This document shows positions 8,180 through 19,147 of a stretch of 64,000 nt of DNA, one piece after another; positions within the stretch are counted from its first letter, which is position 1, and each line of letters starts with the position of its first letter. The notes under the pieces are model-generated. The model did no database searches. It was not told the origin of the DNA and worked only from the letters and a program-made list of their open reading frames with translations. This DNA is from CAWFMO01 sp963817065. GTDB taxonomy: Bacteria > Actinomycetota > Thermoleophilia > Solirubrobacterales > 70-9. The DNA lies in NCBI GenBank assembly GCA_963817065.1, contig CAWFMO010000001.1, forward strand, positions 124,001-188,000, in the 5' to 3' direction. The position numbers were made by a program, and so were the translations under genes.

Positions 8180-9516
8180 GGCCCGCTCCCCGCGAGATCG
8201 GGGTCGCAGTCGAGCTGGCCCTGGTCGAGGAACGGGTTCGAACCGTCGGCGGCCGGGTAGATCGCGCCGCCCGGGCAGCGCGAGCTGGCCTTGCTCTTGA
8301 TCGCGCCGAGGTTGGGGAACAGCGGGCTCGCTGTGCCCGGGAGGCTGAACGGCCCGCCGGCGAAGCTGATCCGCGCGTAGTGGCCGTTGGCGTCGTAGTA
8401 GCCGCCCGAGCTGCCTCCGAATCCGGCGACGATCCCGCTAGTCAGCTCGGGTATGTACGGGCGCAGCTCGCCGAGGACCGGGCGCGCCTCCCTACCGACC
8501 GCGGTCAGGTCGTTGAGCAGCGGTACGGCGGGCGTGGCGAGACCCGGCAACCCCGCGAGCAGATCGGCCGCGTCGTTGGCCCCGCCGGGAGCGTTGAGCA
8601 GGTTGCGGACCGCGGGCAGCTGGCGGCGGAGCTCGACGCTCGCCGGGCGCAGCTTCGGCAGCAGGCTCGAGAGACCGCGGGCCGCCGGGCGCGCCTCACC
8701 GATCGCCGGCTCGAGGTCGTCGAGCAACCCGCGAGTCGCCTCGAGCGCGCTGGAGCCCCGGCGCAGCGCCGGCGGCGCGGCCTCGAGCGTCCCCGCGACC
8801 GAGTCGCGCTCCTCGGCGATCGTGCGCAGCGTCGCGGCGGCGGCCTCGGTGCCGCCGGAGATGTCGTCGCGCCGGGCAGCGAGCTCCTCGACGACCCCGG
8901 CGCTGCTGACGATGAGCCGCTCGAAGGCCTCCTGGTCGCGGTTCAGCTCGCTGAAGGTCGAGGCGGTCCGCGAGAGCGCCGGGTTGAGCGCCTCGATCGC
9001 GGCGTCGAGGTCGCGCCCGCGGCCCTTCGCGGCGGTCGTCGATCCGCGCACGATCTGGCTCAGCGAGGCGACGGTGCGTGGGTCGAGCGCGTTCAGGACC
9101 TGGTCGAGGTCGACGATCTCGGCCGTCTCCTCGGTCTTGACCTCGCTGCCGCTCGGGATCTCCTCCGCGTCGTTGGGGCCGGGGGTGAGCACGATGTAGC
9201 GGCCGGCGACGCTCGCCAGCGCCGGGCTGCGGATCGCGGCCGTGGTGCCCTCGTGCAGCGGCGCGAGGTCGTCCTCGATCGAGACCTCGAGCTCCGCGAG
9301 CCCGTCGTCGTTCACCCGCAGGCTCTCTACCGAGCCGATCGCGACGCCGCCGACCTCGACCTGGTTGCCGGTCACGACCTGGCCGGCGTCGTCGAAGACC
9401 AGCTTGACGCGGTAGTCCTCGCCCGAGAGCCCGCCGAAGAGCAGCAGGACGCAGGCGGCGAACGCCAGGATCAGGCCCACGAGCGCAAGCGGCCGCGAAA
9501 CGGCCGTGCCTCTCAC
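8176..9516 (-). CDS. mceA: MCE-family protein, first gene of the mce operon (MceA position)
   Basis: A 446-residue protein with an N-terminal transmembrane helix (PLALVGLILAFAACVLLLFG), an MCE domain (about residues 34-112, including GNQVEVGGVAIGSVESL), the helical region and a C-terminal globular end with several Cys. The GTG start at 9516 is preceded by AAGGA and overlaps the TGA of a possible 10-residue leader ORF. It heads the six-gene operon. A near-perfect 26-base palindrome lies about 40 bases upstream and may be the operator. The hspR gene ends about 125 bases upstream on the same strand, so read-through from the heat-shock operon is possible. Confidence 0.85.
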   Translation of the reverse strand: MRGTAVSRPLALVGLILAFAACVLLLFGGLSGEDYRVKLVFDDAGQVVTGNQVEVGGVAIGSVESLRVNDDGLAELEVSIEDDLAPLHEGTTAAIRSPALASVAGRYIVLTPGPNDAEEIPSGSEVKTEETAEIVDLDQVLNALDPRTVASLSQIVRGSTTAAKGRGRDLDAAIEALNPALSRTASTFSELNRDQEAFERLIVSSAGVVEELAARRDDISGGTEAAAATLRTIAEERDSVAGTLEAAPPALRRGSSALEATRGLLDDLEPAIGEARPAARGLSSLLPKLRPASVELRRQLPAVRNLLNAPGGANDAADLLAGLPGLATPAVPLLNDLTAVGREARPVLGELRPYIPELTSGIVAGFGGSSGGYYDANGHYARISFAGGPFSLPGTASPLFPNLGAIKSKASSRCPGGAIYPAADGSNPFLDQGQLDCDPDLAGSGP

Positions 9517-9545
9517 CGGTCTGGCGTCCTTAGCGCGACTCTCAT
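9513..9545 (-). other. Possible leader micro-ORF (10 residues) coupled to mceA
   Basis: ATG at 9545 is preceded by GGGAGAG, a better ribosome-binding site than the one directly in front of mceA. It encodes MRVALRTPDR and ends in a TGA that overlaps the mceA GTG (GTGA). The arrangement resembles the linker cassettes inside the operon: a short ORF starting ATGAGA and ending arginine-TGA on the next start codon. The sequence similarity is too short to prove a relationship. It may simply position ribosomes for mceA. Confidence 0.4.
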
Positions 9546-9556
9546 CTCTCTCCCAC

Positions 9557-9582
9557 GGAACTCCTACGGACCCGTAGGTTCC
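9557..9582. promoter_or_regulatory. Near-palindrome upstream of mceA, candidate repressor operator
   Basis: The stretch contains CCTACGG-AC-CCGTAGG flanked by GGAAC and GTTCC-like ends (GGAA...TTCC), a 26-base near-palindrome centred about 9570. The two-base centre makes an RNA hairpin unlikely and a dimeric DNA-binding protein site more likely. It lies between hspR and mceA, 12 bases from the leader-ORF start. Mce operons in other actinobacteria are controlled by GntR or TetR family repressors, but no such gene is adjacent here, so the regulator is unknown. Confidence 0.45.
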
Positions 9583-9641
9583 GAGGGCAGGACCCTATCG
9601 ATGCGCGAGACCGCGTGCGCCGGTTCGGGCGCTTCCTTCTC

Positions 9642-10089
9642 CTAGCCCTGCCTGCGCCGCCGCTGCAGGTTCGCCTCGTAGGCGCCGTAGGGGACGATCT
9701 CGGCTCCGAGCGAGCGCCGAGCGGCGTCGAGCTCCGCGAGCATCCGCTTCTCGAGCTCGGCGGCGCGCGAGCGCATCCGCGCCATCTCGCCGCGCATCCG
9801 CTCCACCGTCTCCTCCATCCGCAGCACGGTCTCGACGCCGGCGAGGTTGAGGCCCTCCTCGCTCGTCAACCGCTGGATCCGGCGCAGCCGCTCGACGTCG
9901 GCCTGCGAGTAGAGCCGGGTGTTCTTGGGCGAGCGCTTGGGCTCGATCAACCCGCGGGCTTCGTACATCCGCAGCGTCTGCGGGTGCATCTCGGCGAGCT
10001 CGGCGGCGACCGAGATCATGAATACGCCGCGCGTCGCCTCGAGCGGCGGCGCCTCGCCGGCGGCTCGCCGGCCCCGCCTCTTGCGGGCC

Positions 10090-10097
<8 letters not shown>
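9642..10097 (-). CDS. hspR: HspR, MerR-family heat-shock repressor
   Basis: A 151-residue MerR-type regulator with an N-terminal winged helix-turn-helix (FMISVAAELAEMHPQTLRMY) and the GLIEPKRSPKNTRLYSQADV wing typical of HspR. A coiled-coil dimerisation region follows. HspR represses the dnaK operon, with DnaK as co-repressor in known systems. The start ATG at 10097 overlaps the dnaJ end by eight bases and has AAGG nine bases upstream; an alternative ATG lies at 10103. It is the fourth gene of dnaK-grpE-dnaJ-hspR, the classic actinobacterial order. No canonical HAIR operator was found upstream of dnaK. Confidence 0.9.
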
Positions 10098-11250
<1,153 letters not shown>

Positions 11251-11259
11251 GGGGACCGC

Positions 11260-11838
11260 CTAGTCGGCGACGACTACCCGGGCGGGGCGCAGCACCTGTC
11301 CGTCGACGCGGTAGCCCTTCTCCAGGGTTTCGATGACCTGGCCCGACTCGGCGCCTTCCTCGGGCCGCGTCTGCAGCGCCTCGTGCCAGGTCGGGTCGAA
11401 CTTCTCGCCCTTCGGGTCGTAGGGCTCGACCCCCGCGCTCTCGAGCACCTCGCGGAGCTGGCGGTAGGTCATCAGCACCCCCGAGCTCAGCGCCGCATCG
11501 CCGGCGGCGTCGCCGGGCGTCTCGTCGGTGTCGCGGTTGGGGTCGACGCCGGCCGCGATCAGCGCCCGCTCGAGGTTGTCGACCGCCGGGATCAGCCGTG
11601 TCGCGAGGTCGGCGACGGCGCGCTGACGCGCCTGCTCGGCATCGCGCGCCGCGCGCTTGCGGAAGTTCTCGAAGTCGGCCCGCGTCCGCTGCGCCAGCTC
11701 GAGGTACTCGTCGCGCTCGCGCTGGGTCTCGCCGAGCTCGTCGAGCTCGGCCGCGACCTGATCACCTGCGTCCTCGAGCCCGCCGGCCTCCGGCGGCGTG
11801 CGCTCCTCGGGTTCCGCCGCTGTCTTCTCGTCGCTCAT
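11260..11838 (-). CDS. grpE: GrpE, nucleotide exchange factor of DnaK
   Basis: This 192-residue protein has an acidic N-terminal tail, a long coiled coil (about residues 35-100, with TRADFENFRKRAARDAEQAR) and the conserved C-terminal beta domain (FDPTWHEAL, VIETLEKGYRVDGQVLRPA). GrpE dimers release ADP from DnaK. It begins three bases after the dnaK stop. A short insertion rich in Asp/Thr/Gly after about residue 100 is unusual but does not disturb the core motifs. Confidence 0.96.
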   Translation of the reverse strand: MSDEKTAAEPEERTPPEAGGLEDAGDQVAAELDELGETQRERDEYLELAQRTRADFENFRKRAARDAEQARQRAVADLATRLIPAVDNLERALIAAGVDPNRDTDETPGDAAGDAALSSGVLMTYRQLREVLESAGVEPYDPKGEKFDPTWHEALQTRPEEGAESGQVIETLEKGYRVDGQVLRPARVVVAD

Positions 11839-11841
11839 CGA

Positions 11842-13743
<1,902 letters not shown>

Positions 13744-13776
13744 AGTTCAGCCTTTCTTCCGCTTGCTCTACAAAAT

Positions 13777-13814
13777 CTGAGTCGCAGTATGGCAGATCTA
13801 CGCACTGAGTCAAG
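13777..13814 (-). promoter_or_regulatory. Putative dnaK operon promoter with two CTGAGTC repeats
   Basis: Reading the minus strand, TTGACT (13813-13808) and CATACT (13791-13786) are 16 bases apart and could be -35 and -10 hexamers. The plus-strand 7-mer CTGAGTC occurs twice, at 13777-13783 and 13805-13811. One copy overlaps the -35 and the other lies just downstream of the -10. This is a sensible arrangement for a repressor such as HspR, but it does not match the known inverted HAIR consensus (CTTGAGT-N7-ACTCAAG). Confidence 0.45.
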
Positions 13815-13825
13815 GAGGGACGGGG

Positions 13826-13919
13826 GCGCGCGGACACCCGGGCCCCGCATCTGGGGGCCTCGCTTCGCTCGCTTAAAGGAAAAAGTAGCCCCAGCTGCGG
13901 GGCCCGGGCATCCGCGCGC
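13826..13919 (-). terminator. Long imperfect inverted repeat between cytochrome c gene and dnaK promoter
   Basis: Arms at 13826-13856 and 13889-13919 (31 bases each) are complementary at 28 positions. On the minus strand two of the three remaining positions become G-U pairs, which favours a structure in minus-strand RNA. The 32-base loop is A/T-richer than its surroundings. It lies downstream of the cytochrome gene and upstream of the dnaK promoter, so it most likely ends cytochrome transcription and insulates dnaK. No U-run follows, so intrinsic termination is not proven. Confidence 0.5.
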
Positions 13920-13940
13920 CGCAGGTCTGGCTTCGACTTC

Positions 13941-14312
13941 CTACTTGCCCGCTGTTTGACCTACGAACTCAGCGACGGTCTCGGCTTCCTCGTTTGTGAG
14001 GATTCCGGCGGGCATGCGGCCCGCGATGCCGTTTTCCACCGCCGTGAGCACGCGCTGTTGGTTGGCGTCGGGGCTCGCGTTTCCGAGCAGGTCGTCGAGG
14101 TCGGGGCCGACGACCCCGTCGGTGCCCGCGGACTCGAGCGTGTGGCAGGAGCCGCAGTTGGTCGCGAAGAGCTCCTTGCCCTCCTGCTGGTCGGCGGAGA
14201 CGTTCGACGGCGAGGCCGACTCGCCGCCCTCGCGGCTGATCGCCCAGGCCGGGATCAGGACCGCGCAGAAGACCGCGAAGATCGCGAAGCCGATGTACGC
14301 CCGTCTACTCAT
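13941..14312 (-). CDS. Membrane-anchored c-type cytochrome
   Basis: A 123-residue protein with an N-terminal hydrophobic anchor (YIGFAIFAVFCAVLIPAWAI) and a single haem-binding CxxCH motif (NCGSCHTLESAG, about residue 55). A downstream Met (AGRMPAG) can serve as sixth ligand. It fits the small class I cytochrome c domain exposed outside the membrane, probably carrying electrons to or from a respiratory complex. No oxidase genes are adjacent. It is upstream of dnaK on the same strand, separated by a large hairpin, and 12 bases downstream of the endonuclease III-like gene. Confidence 0.85.
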   Translation of the reverse strand: MSRRAYIGFAIFAVFCAVLIPAWAISREGGESASPSNVSADQQEGKELFATNCGSCHTLESAGTDGVVGPDLDDLLGNASPDANQQRVLTAVENGIAGRMPAGILTNEEAETVAEFVGQTAGK

Positions 14313-14324
14313 CGCGCGCGGATA

Positions 14325-15077
14325 CTAACGCTCGCCCCGAGCGGTCCGGTTCGCTCCGTTGGCCCGGTACCAGGGGCACATCCGCCGCAGCGCGCACTCG
14401 CCGCATCGCGGGTCCGGCCGGCAGACCGCGCGGCCGTGGCGGATCAGGTTGATGTGCAGCTCGTAGGCGTCCTCGGGCGGGACGACCGCGAGCATCTCGT
14501 CGTGGGCCTCCTCGAACGAGGCGCGGGGGTGAAAGAGGCCGAGCCGGCCGCCGACCCGGTAGACGTGGACGTCGACCGGGATCTCGGGGATCCCCCAGGT
14601 GAAGATCTGCACGCAGGCCGCGGTCTTGCGGCCGACCCCGGGCAGCGAGGTCAGGAAGCCCATCACCTCTTCGCGCGGCGCGTGCTCGAGCCAGTCGAGG
14701 TCCGGCGGCTCGCCGAGCTCGGCGAGCACGGCCTTGATCCGCGGCGCCTTCGATGCCCCGAGCCCGCCGGGGCGGATCGCGTCCTCGACCTCCGAGACCG
14801 GTGCGTCTCGCACCTGCTCCCAGCTTCCGAAGCGCTCGACCAGGCGATCGAAGGCGCGGTCGCGGTTGAGGTCGCTGGTGTGCTGGGAGAGGATCGTGCG
14901 GACGACCTCGTCGACCGGCTTGCGGTGCGGGTGCGGAACCGGCGGCCCGTAGAGCTCGCGCAGCCGGTCGCGGATCGCGAGCACCCGCGCCCTCCGCGGG
15001 CGCTTCCAGGCCTCGCGCCGCCGCGGCTTTCGTCGCGGGCGCGGGACCGGCGCGGGCTTGGCGGGCGGGCGAGCCAT
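14325..15077 (-). CDS. Endonuclease III-like DNA glycosylase / AP lyase (HhH-GPD, Fe-S)
   Basis: The 250-residue protein from ATG 15077 has a basic Pro/Arg-rich N-terminus and then the HhH-GPD fold. The hairpin LPGVGRKTAACV includes the catalytic Lys, and the catalytic Asp sits in IPVDVHVYRVGGRL. Near the end, CRPDPRCGECALRRMC provides four cysteines for a [4Fe-4S] cluster with spacing C-x5-C-x2-C-x5-C; classical Nth has x6 in the first gap. It removes oxidised pyrimidines and cleaves abasic sites in base-excision repair. A longer open frame upstream is an artefact of the high GC. It is divergent from the alpha/beta hydrolase gene 24 bases away. Confidence 0.88.
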   Translation of the reverse strand: MARPPAKPAPVPRPRRKPRRREAWKRPRRARVLAIRDRLRELYGPPVPHPHRKPVDEVVRTILSQHTSDLNRDRAFDRLVERFGSWEQVRDAPVSEVEDAIRPGGLGASKAPRIKAVLAELGEPPDLDWLEHAPREEVMGFLTSLPGVGRKTAACVQIFTWGIPEIPVDVHVYRVGGRLGLFHPRASFEEAHDEMLAVVPPEDAYELHINLIRHGRAVCRPDPRCGECALRRMCPWYRANGANRTARGER

Positions 15078-15101
15078 CGCGGCGAGGATATTGTCCGCCC
15101 G

Positions 15102-15917
15102 GTGCCGGCAATCGAAGGGTCGACCGTCGAGGTCGAGGGGCTGGAGGTCTTCTGCCGCCGGGTCGGCGGCGAGGGCGTGCCGACGGTCTTCGTCCACGGC
15201 AACCCGACCCACTCCGCGGACTGGGTCGAGTTCCTCGAGCGCTCGCCCGGCCCGGCGATCGCCTTCGACCTCCCGGGCTGGGGGCGCTCGGAGCGCCCGC
15301 GCCGGGGCTACACGATGGACGGGCTCGCGAGCTTCTACGAGCGCACCCTCGCCGCCCTCGGGGTCGAGCGCCACAAGCTCTGCGTCCACGACTGGGGCGG
15401 CGTCGCGATGATCGCCGAGATGCGCCGCCCGGAGCTGCTCGAGCGCCTGGTCGCGATCAACACCGTGCCCTTCGTGCCGGGCTACCGCTGGCACTGGGTC
15501 GCGCGGGTCTGGCGCACCCGCGGCCTCGGCGAGCTCCTCAACGCGACCAGCACCCGCGCCGGGACCGCGATGATCATGCGCCAGGCCAAGGGAGATCGCA
15601 AACGCTGGCCCGACGAGTTCATCGACATGGTCTACGACCACGTCGACGCGGGAACAAAGCGCGCGATCCTCACCCTCTACCGCTCGGCCCCCGAGGCCGC
15701 GATGGAGGCGGCCGGCGCCGGGCTCGACCGGCTCTCCTGCCCCTCGCTCGTCGTCTGGGGAGATCGCGACCCCTACCTGCCGCTCGAGGCCGGCGAGGCG
15801 CTGGCGCAGCGCCTGCCCGCAGCCGAGCTCGAGGTCGTCACCGGCGCGGGGCATTGGCCTTGGCGCGACGACCCGCGGATCGTCGACCGCGTACTCGCTT
15901 TTCTGCAACCCACCTGA
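15102..15917 (+). CDS. Alpha/beta hydrolase, haloalkane dehalogenase-like
   Basis: GTG at 15102 gives 271 residues. The fold is shown by the oxyanion-hole motif VHGNPTHSADW, the nucleophile elbow VHDWGGV with Asp instead of Ser, an acidic residue in WGDRDPYLP and the catalytic His in GAGHWPWRDDP. An Asp nucleophile in an HDWGG context is typical of haloalkane dehalogenases and epoxide hydrolases. The natural substrate cannot be told from sequence. It stands alone between the endonuclease III-like gene (divergent) and the PAP2 gene. Confidence 0.82.
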   Translation: MPAIEGSTVEVEGLEVFCRRVGGEGVPTVFVHGNPTHSADWVEFLERSPGPAIAFDLPGWGRSERPRRGYTMDGLASFYERTLAALGVERHKLCVHDWGGVAMIAEMRRPELLERLVAINTVPFVPGYRWHWVARVWRTRGLGELLNATSTRAGTAMIMRQAKGDRKRWPDEFIDMVYDHVDAGTKRAILTLYRSAPEAAMEAAGAGLDRLSCPSLVVWGDRDPYLPLEAGEALAQRLPAAELEVVTGAGHWPWRDDPRIVDRVLAFLQPT

Positions 15918-15961
15918 ATTCCCACCACAAGGTTGCTCGGGGTGAATAGAATCCCCGGGTC

Positions 15962-16729
15962 GTGGCGCGGATCATCTCCTCAATAGGCGAGCGTCTTCCC
16001 CATGGCTGGGGCGACGTCTTCAAGCAGATAGGGCTGTTCGCGTTCGCGGACGTCTGCTACGAGACCGTGCGCGGAATCGCCGAGGGCAAGGAGGCGGTCG
16101 CGTTCGACAACGCTCGCCTGCTGATCGACGCCGAGGTCGCGACCGGGACCTTCTTCGAGCCCGACGTTCAGCAGGCGCTGATCTCGCAGCGCTGGCTGAT
16201 CGACGTCGCGAACTTCCTCTACATGAACAGCCACTTCGTGCTCACGACCGGCTTCCTGGTCTGGATGTACCTGCGCCGCAACGAGAGCTTCTACTTCCTG
16301 CGCAACATGTTCATGATCGCGATGGGCCTCGCGCTGATCGGATACACGCTGATGCCGACCGCGCCCCCGCGGCTGATCCCCGAGGAGGGCTTCGTCGACA
16401 CGATCACCGCCTACGCGCAGGTCAACCACGACTCGGCGCTGGTCCAGATCTTCGTCAACCCCTACGCCGCCGTGCCGAGCATGCACTGCGCCTTCGCGCT
16501 GATGATCGGCGTCACCGGCGCGATGGTCTCGACTCACCGCGCGACCCGGATCTTCTGGGCGCTCTATCCCGCCCTGGTGTTCTTCGTCGTCATCGTCACC
16601 GCGAACCACTTCTGGGTCGACGGCGCCATCGGCTGGGCGGTCGCGGGCCTCGCGGCGTTCGGTGCCCACCAACTTGCGCGCTCCCGCCCGGGGGTCTGGT
16701 CGTTCAGGCCCGCCGAGGCGCGAGCGTAG
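15962..16729 (+). CDS. PAP2-superfamily membrane phosphatase/transferase, first paralogue
   Basis: A 255-residue polytopic protein with about six hydrophobic segments. It carries the PAP2 signatures PTAPPR, VPSMHCAFALMIG (catalytic His) and TANHFWVDGAIG (second His and Asp). This variant resembles the inositol-phosphorylceramide-synthase-like subgroup. A closely similar paralogue lies at 18317-19147 on the same strand, with a membrane protein between them. Given the PIP-synthase-like and inositol-phosphate synthase genes downstream, it may act on inositol phospholipids, for example as PIP phosphatase or headgroup transferase; this is inference. The start is GTG at 15962. Confidence 0.8.
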   Translation: MARIISSIGERLPHGWGDVFKQIGLFAFADVCYETVRGIAEGKEAVAFDNARLLIDAEVATGTFFEPDVQQALISQRWLIDVANFLYMNSHFVLTTGFLVWMYLRRNESFYFLRNMFMIAMGLALIGYTLMPTAPPRLIPEEGFVDTITAYAQVNHDSALVQIFVNPYAAVPSMHCAFALMIGVTGAMVSTHRATRIFWALYPALVFFVVIVTANHFWVDGAIGWAVAGLAAFGAHQLARSRPGVWSFRPAEARA

Positions 16730-16742
16730 TCCGAACGGAATC

Positions 16743-18320
16743 TTGGTCCTCGCCCTTCCGGCGCCGATTCGTCGATTCGTCGAGCCGTTGCTCGTCGCGG
16801 TCCCGCTCGTCGCGCTCTACCTGATCCTCGACCCGGCGAGCGCCGACCACGCGGCGCAGCAGTTCCGCACCGGCCTCTTCGAGCTCGAGGGCCCGGCGAC
16901 CTGGAACAACCTCTGGTTCGGCGGCCACCACGTACCCGGCTACAGCGTCATCTTCCCGGCGCTCGGATCGCTGATCGGCCCGCGGGTCGTCGGTGCGCTC
17001 GCGGCTGTCGCGGCGGCGCTTTTGTTCGCGGCGATCGTCGAGCGTGAGTGGGGCGAGAAGGCGCGGATCGGCGCGGTTTGGTTCGCCGCCGGCACCTCGA
17101 TCAGCCTGTTCACCGGGCGGCTGACCTTCGCGCTCGGGATCGCGATCGCGCTCGCGGCCGTGCTCGCGTTGCAGCGCGGCTACCGTCGCAGCGCGCTCTG
17201 CATCGCGATCCTGGTCCCGCTCGCGAGCCCGGTCGCGGCGCTCTTCCTCGCCTGCGGCGGGGTCGCCTACTGGATCGCCGAGCGTCGCCGCGAGGGCCTC
17301 GAGCTCGCGCTTGCCGCCTTCGGCGCCGCGCTGGCGCTCACCCACGCTTTCCCCGAGGGCGGCTCCGAGCCGTTCGTCGCGACGAGCTTCACCCCCGCGA
17401 TCCTGATCGCGATCGCGGCCTACATCGCGCTGCCAAAGGAGGAGCGGCTCCTGCGGACCGGCGTCGCCGTCTACGGAGTCGCGCTCGCCGCGTCGTTCCT
17501 GGTCGCCAACCCGATGGGCGGCAACGCGACCCGGATGGGAGCGCTGCTGCTCGGCCCGCTGCTCGCCTGCGCGCTCTGGAAGCGCGACCGCTCCGTCCTT
17601 CTGCTGCTCGTCCCGCTGTTGATCTACTGGCAGTGGTCGCCGGTGGTCCGAGACCTCGAGAAGGTCCACGCGGAGCCCTCGGTCGAGGCGAGCTACTACG
17701 CACCGATCACCGAGTTCCTGACCGCGAAGACGGCGAACAACCCCGCGCGGGTCGAGATCGTGCCGACCAACAATCACTGGGAGGCGGCGCTGGTGCCGCC
17801 CGAGAACGTCCCGATCGCGCGCGGCTGGGAGCGCCAGCTCGACCGCAAGCTCAACCCGCTGTTCTACGACGGCGACCTGACCGCGACCGAGTACCACCTC
17901 TGGCTCGACCAGCTCGGGGTCCGCTACGTCGCGCTCTCCAACGGCGGCCTCGACTACGCCGGCCGCGAGGAGGCCGAGCTGATCCGTAGCGGGCTCTCTT
18001 ACCTGAAGCCGGTCTTCAACAGCCCCGACTGGACCGTCTACGAGGTCCGCAACGCGATCCCGCTCGCCGAGCCGCCGGCGCGCCTGGTCGACCTCGATTC
18101 GGACGGCTTCCGGCTCTACGCCCCCGAGCCGGGTGACTACGTGGTCCGGGTCCGGCACTCCAACTACTTCTCGCTCGACGGAGGCATCGGCTGCGTCGAG
18201 GAGTCGGCGAGCGGCCTGACTTCGGTGCACATGGCGGCCGCGGGCACCGCCGACGTCGTCAGCAACTTCTCGCCGCGGCGGATCTTCGAGAGCGGCCCGG
18301 CCTGCCGGGGCACCCCGTGA
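16743..18320 (+). CDS. Polytopic membrane protein, possibly GT-C-like
   Basis: TTG at 16743 gives 525 residues starting MVLALPAPIRRFVEPLL, 13 bases after the preceding stop and behind a weak ACGGAA. About ten hydrophobic segments fill residues 1-310. A hydrophilic C-terminal domain (about 320-525) with WERQLDRKLNPLF and RVRHSNYFSLDGG follows, probably extracellular. This layout recalls uncharacterised GT-C-type membrane glycosyltransferases, but I see no clear catalytic motif. It sits between two PAP2 paralogues and overlaps the second by four bases, so the three probably form one operon for envelope lipid or glycan work. Confidence 0.72.
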   Translation: MVLALPAPIRRFVEPLLVAVPLVALYLILDPASADHAAQQFRTGLFELEGPATWNNLWFGGHHVPGYSVIFPALGSLIGPRVVGALAAVAAALLFAAIVEREWGEKARIGAVWFAAGTSISLFTGRLTFALGIAIALAAVLALQRGYRRSALCIAILVPLASPVAALFLACGGVAYWIAERRREGLELALAAFGAALALTHAFPEGGSEPFVATSFTPAILIAIAAYIALPKEERLLRTGVAVYGVALAASFLVANPMGGNATRMGALLLGPLLACALWKRDRSVLLLLVPLLIYWQWSPVVRDLEKVHAEPSVEASYYAPITEFLTAKTANNPARVEIVPTNNHWEAALVPPENVPIARGWERQLDRKLNPLFYDGDLTATEYHLWLDQLGVRYVALSNGGLDYAGREEAELIRSGLSYLKPVFNSPDWTVYEVRNAIPLAEPPARLVDLDSDGFRLYAPEPGDYVVRVRHSNYFSLDGGIGCVEESASGLTSVHMAAAGTADVVSNFSPRRIFESGPACRGTP

Positions 18321-19147
18321 GCTTCGCCGGCCCGGCGCTCGCCGCGCTGCGGCGTCCGCGCCCGGGCCTGCCGCACGGGGTCCTCGATCTCGTATGGCAG
18401 TTCGCGCTCGTCGCGGTTGCGTACTACCTCTGGCGCCAGGCGCGCGGCGCCGTCCACTTCGACGGCAGCACGGTCACCGCGATGGCGAACGCAAACGACA
18501 TCGTCGCCGCCGAGCGCTGGATGCACAGCTTCGTCGAGGTCGACATCCAGAACTGGACGGTCGGCGCCGAGTGGCCTCGCCACTTCGCCGCATGGATGTA
18601 CTCAAACGCCCACTTCAACGGCAGCCTGTTGATGCTCGGGTTGATCTACTTCGCCCACAACCGGAGCTTCTGCTTCGTCCGCAACGCGCTGATCGCGGCG
18701 ATGGCGATCTCGGTGCTCTGTTACGCCTTCTATCCGACCGCCCCGCCGCGCTTCATGCCCGAGCTCGGCTTCAGCGGCGAGGTCGCGGTGACCGGCAACA
18801 AGCCGATCCAGTTCTCGAGCGAGCCGCTCTTCAACCCCTACGCAGCCGTGCCCTCGATGCACGTCGGGCTCGCCTGCCTGTTCGGCTTCTCGCTCGCGCT
18901 GCTGAGCCGCGCTTGGCCGATCAAGGCGGCCTTCATGGCCTATCCGCTGCTGATGACCTTCGTCGTGATCGCGACCGGCAACCACTGGTGGCTCGACGCC
19001 ATCGCCGGCGTCGCGGTCGCCGGACTCGCGTTCGGAGTCGCGCTCGTGCTGGCGCGGGTCGGTCCCGAGCGCTGGTCGTTCCGCCCCGGGCCGCATGACG
19101 CCGAGGTGCCGGGGCCCGCGACCGAGCCCGGGGTCGCGACGGCATGA
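18317..19147 (+). CDS. PAP2-superfamily membrane phosphatase/transferase, second paralogue
   Basis: A 276-residue membrane protein from a GTG that overlaps the previous stop (GTGA). It shares PTAPPRFMP, NPYAAVPSMHVGLA and GNHWWLDAIAG with the paralogue at 15962, which supply the His/His/Asp catalytic triad of PAP2 enzymes. The last 40 residues are cytosolic and charged. Its TGA is overlapped by the ATG of the third linker cassette, which leads directly into the CDP-alcohol phosphatidyltransferase gene. That coupling supports a joint role in phospholipid headgroup metabolism. Confidence 0.82.
   Translation: MSFAGPALAALRRPRPGLPHGVLDLVWQFALVAVAYYLWRQARGAVHFDGSTVTAMANANDIVAAERWMHSFVEVDIQNWTVGAEWPRHFAAWMYSNAHFNGSLLMLGLIYFAHNRSFCFVRNALIAAMAISVLCYAFYPTAPPRFMPELGFSGEVAVTGNKPIQFSSEPLFNPYAAVPSMHVGLACLFGFSLALLSRAWPIKAAFMAYPLLMTFVVIATGNHWWLDAIAGVAVAGLAFGVALVLARVGPERWSFRPGPHDAEVPGPATEPGVATA

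Noticed and set aside
8225..8250. GGTTCGA-like tRNA T-arm inside mceA
   Set aside because: It is coding sequence with no acceptor or anticodon arm around it.
13744..13825. Canonical HAIR operator (CTTGAGT-N7-ACTCAAG) for HspR
   Set aside because: Only CTGAGTC direct repeats are present; no inverted pair with the right spacing could be found.
13956..15101. Long open frame in front of the alpha/beta hydrolase that would give a 653-residue protein
   Set aside because: It is antisense to the cytochrome c and endonuclease III-like genes and has shadow-like Arg/Asp/Val composition; only the part from GTG 15102 shows protein motifs.
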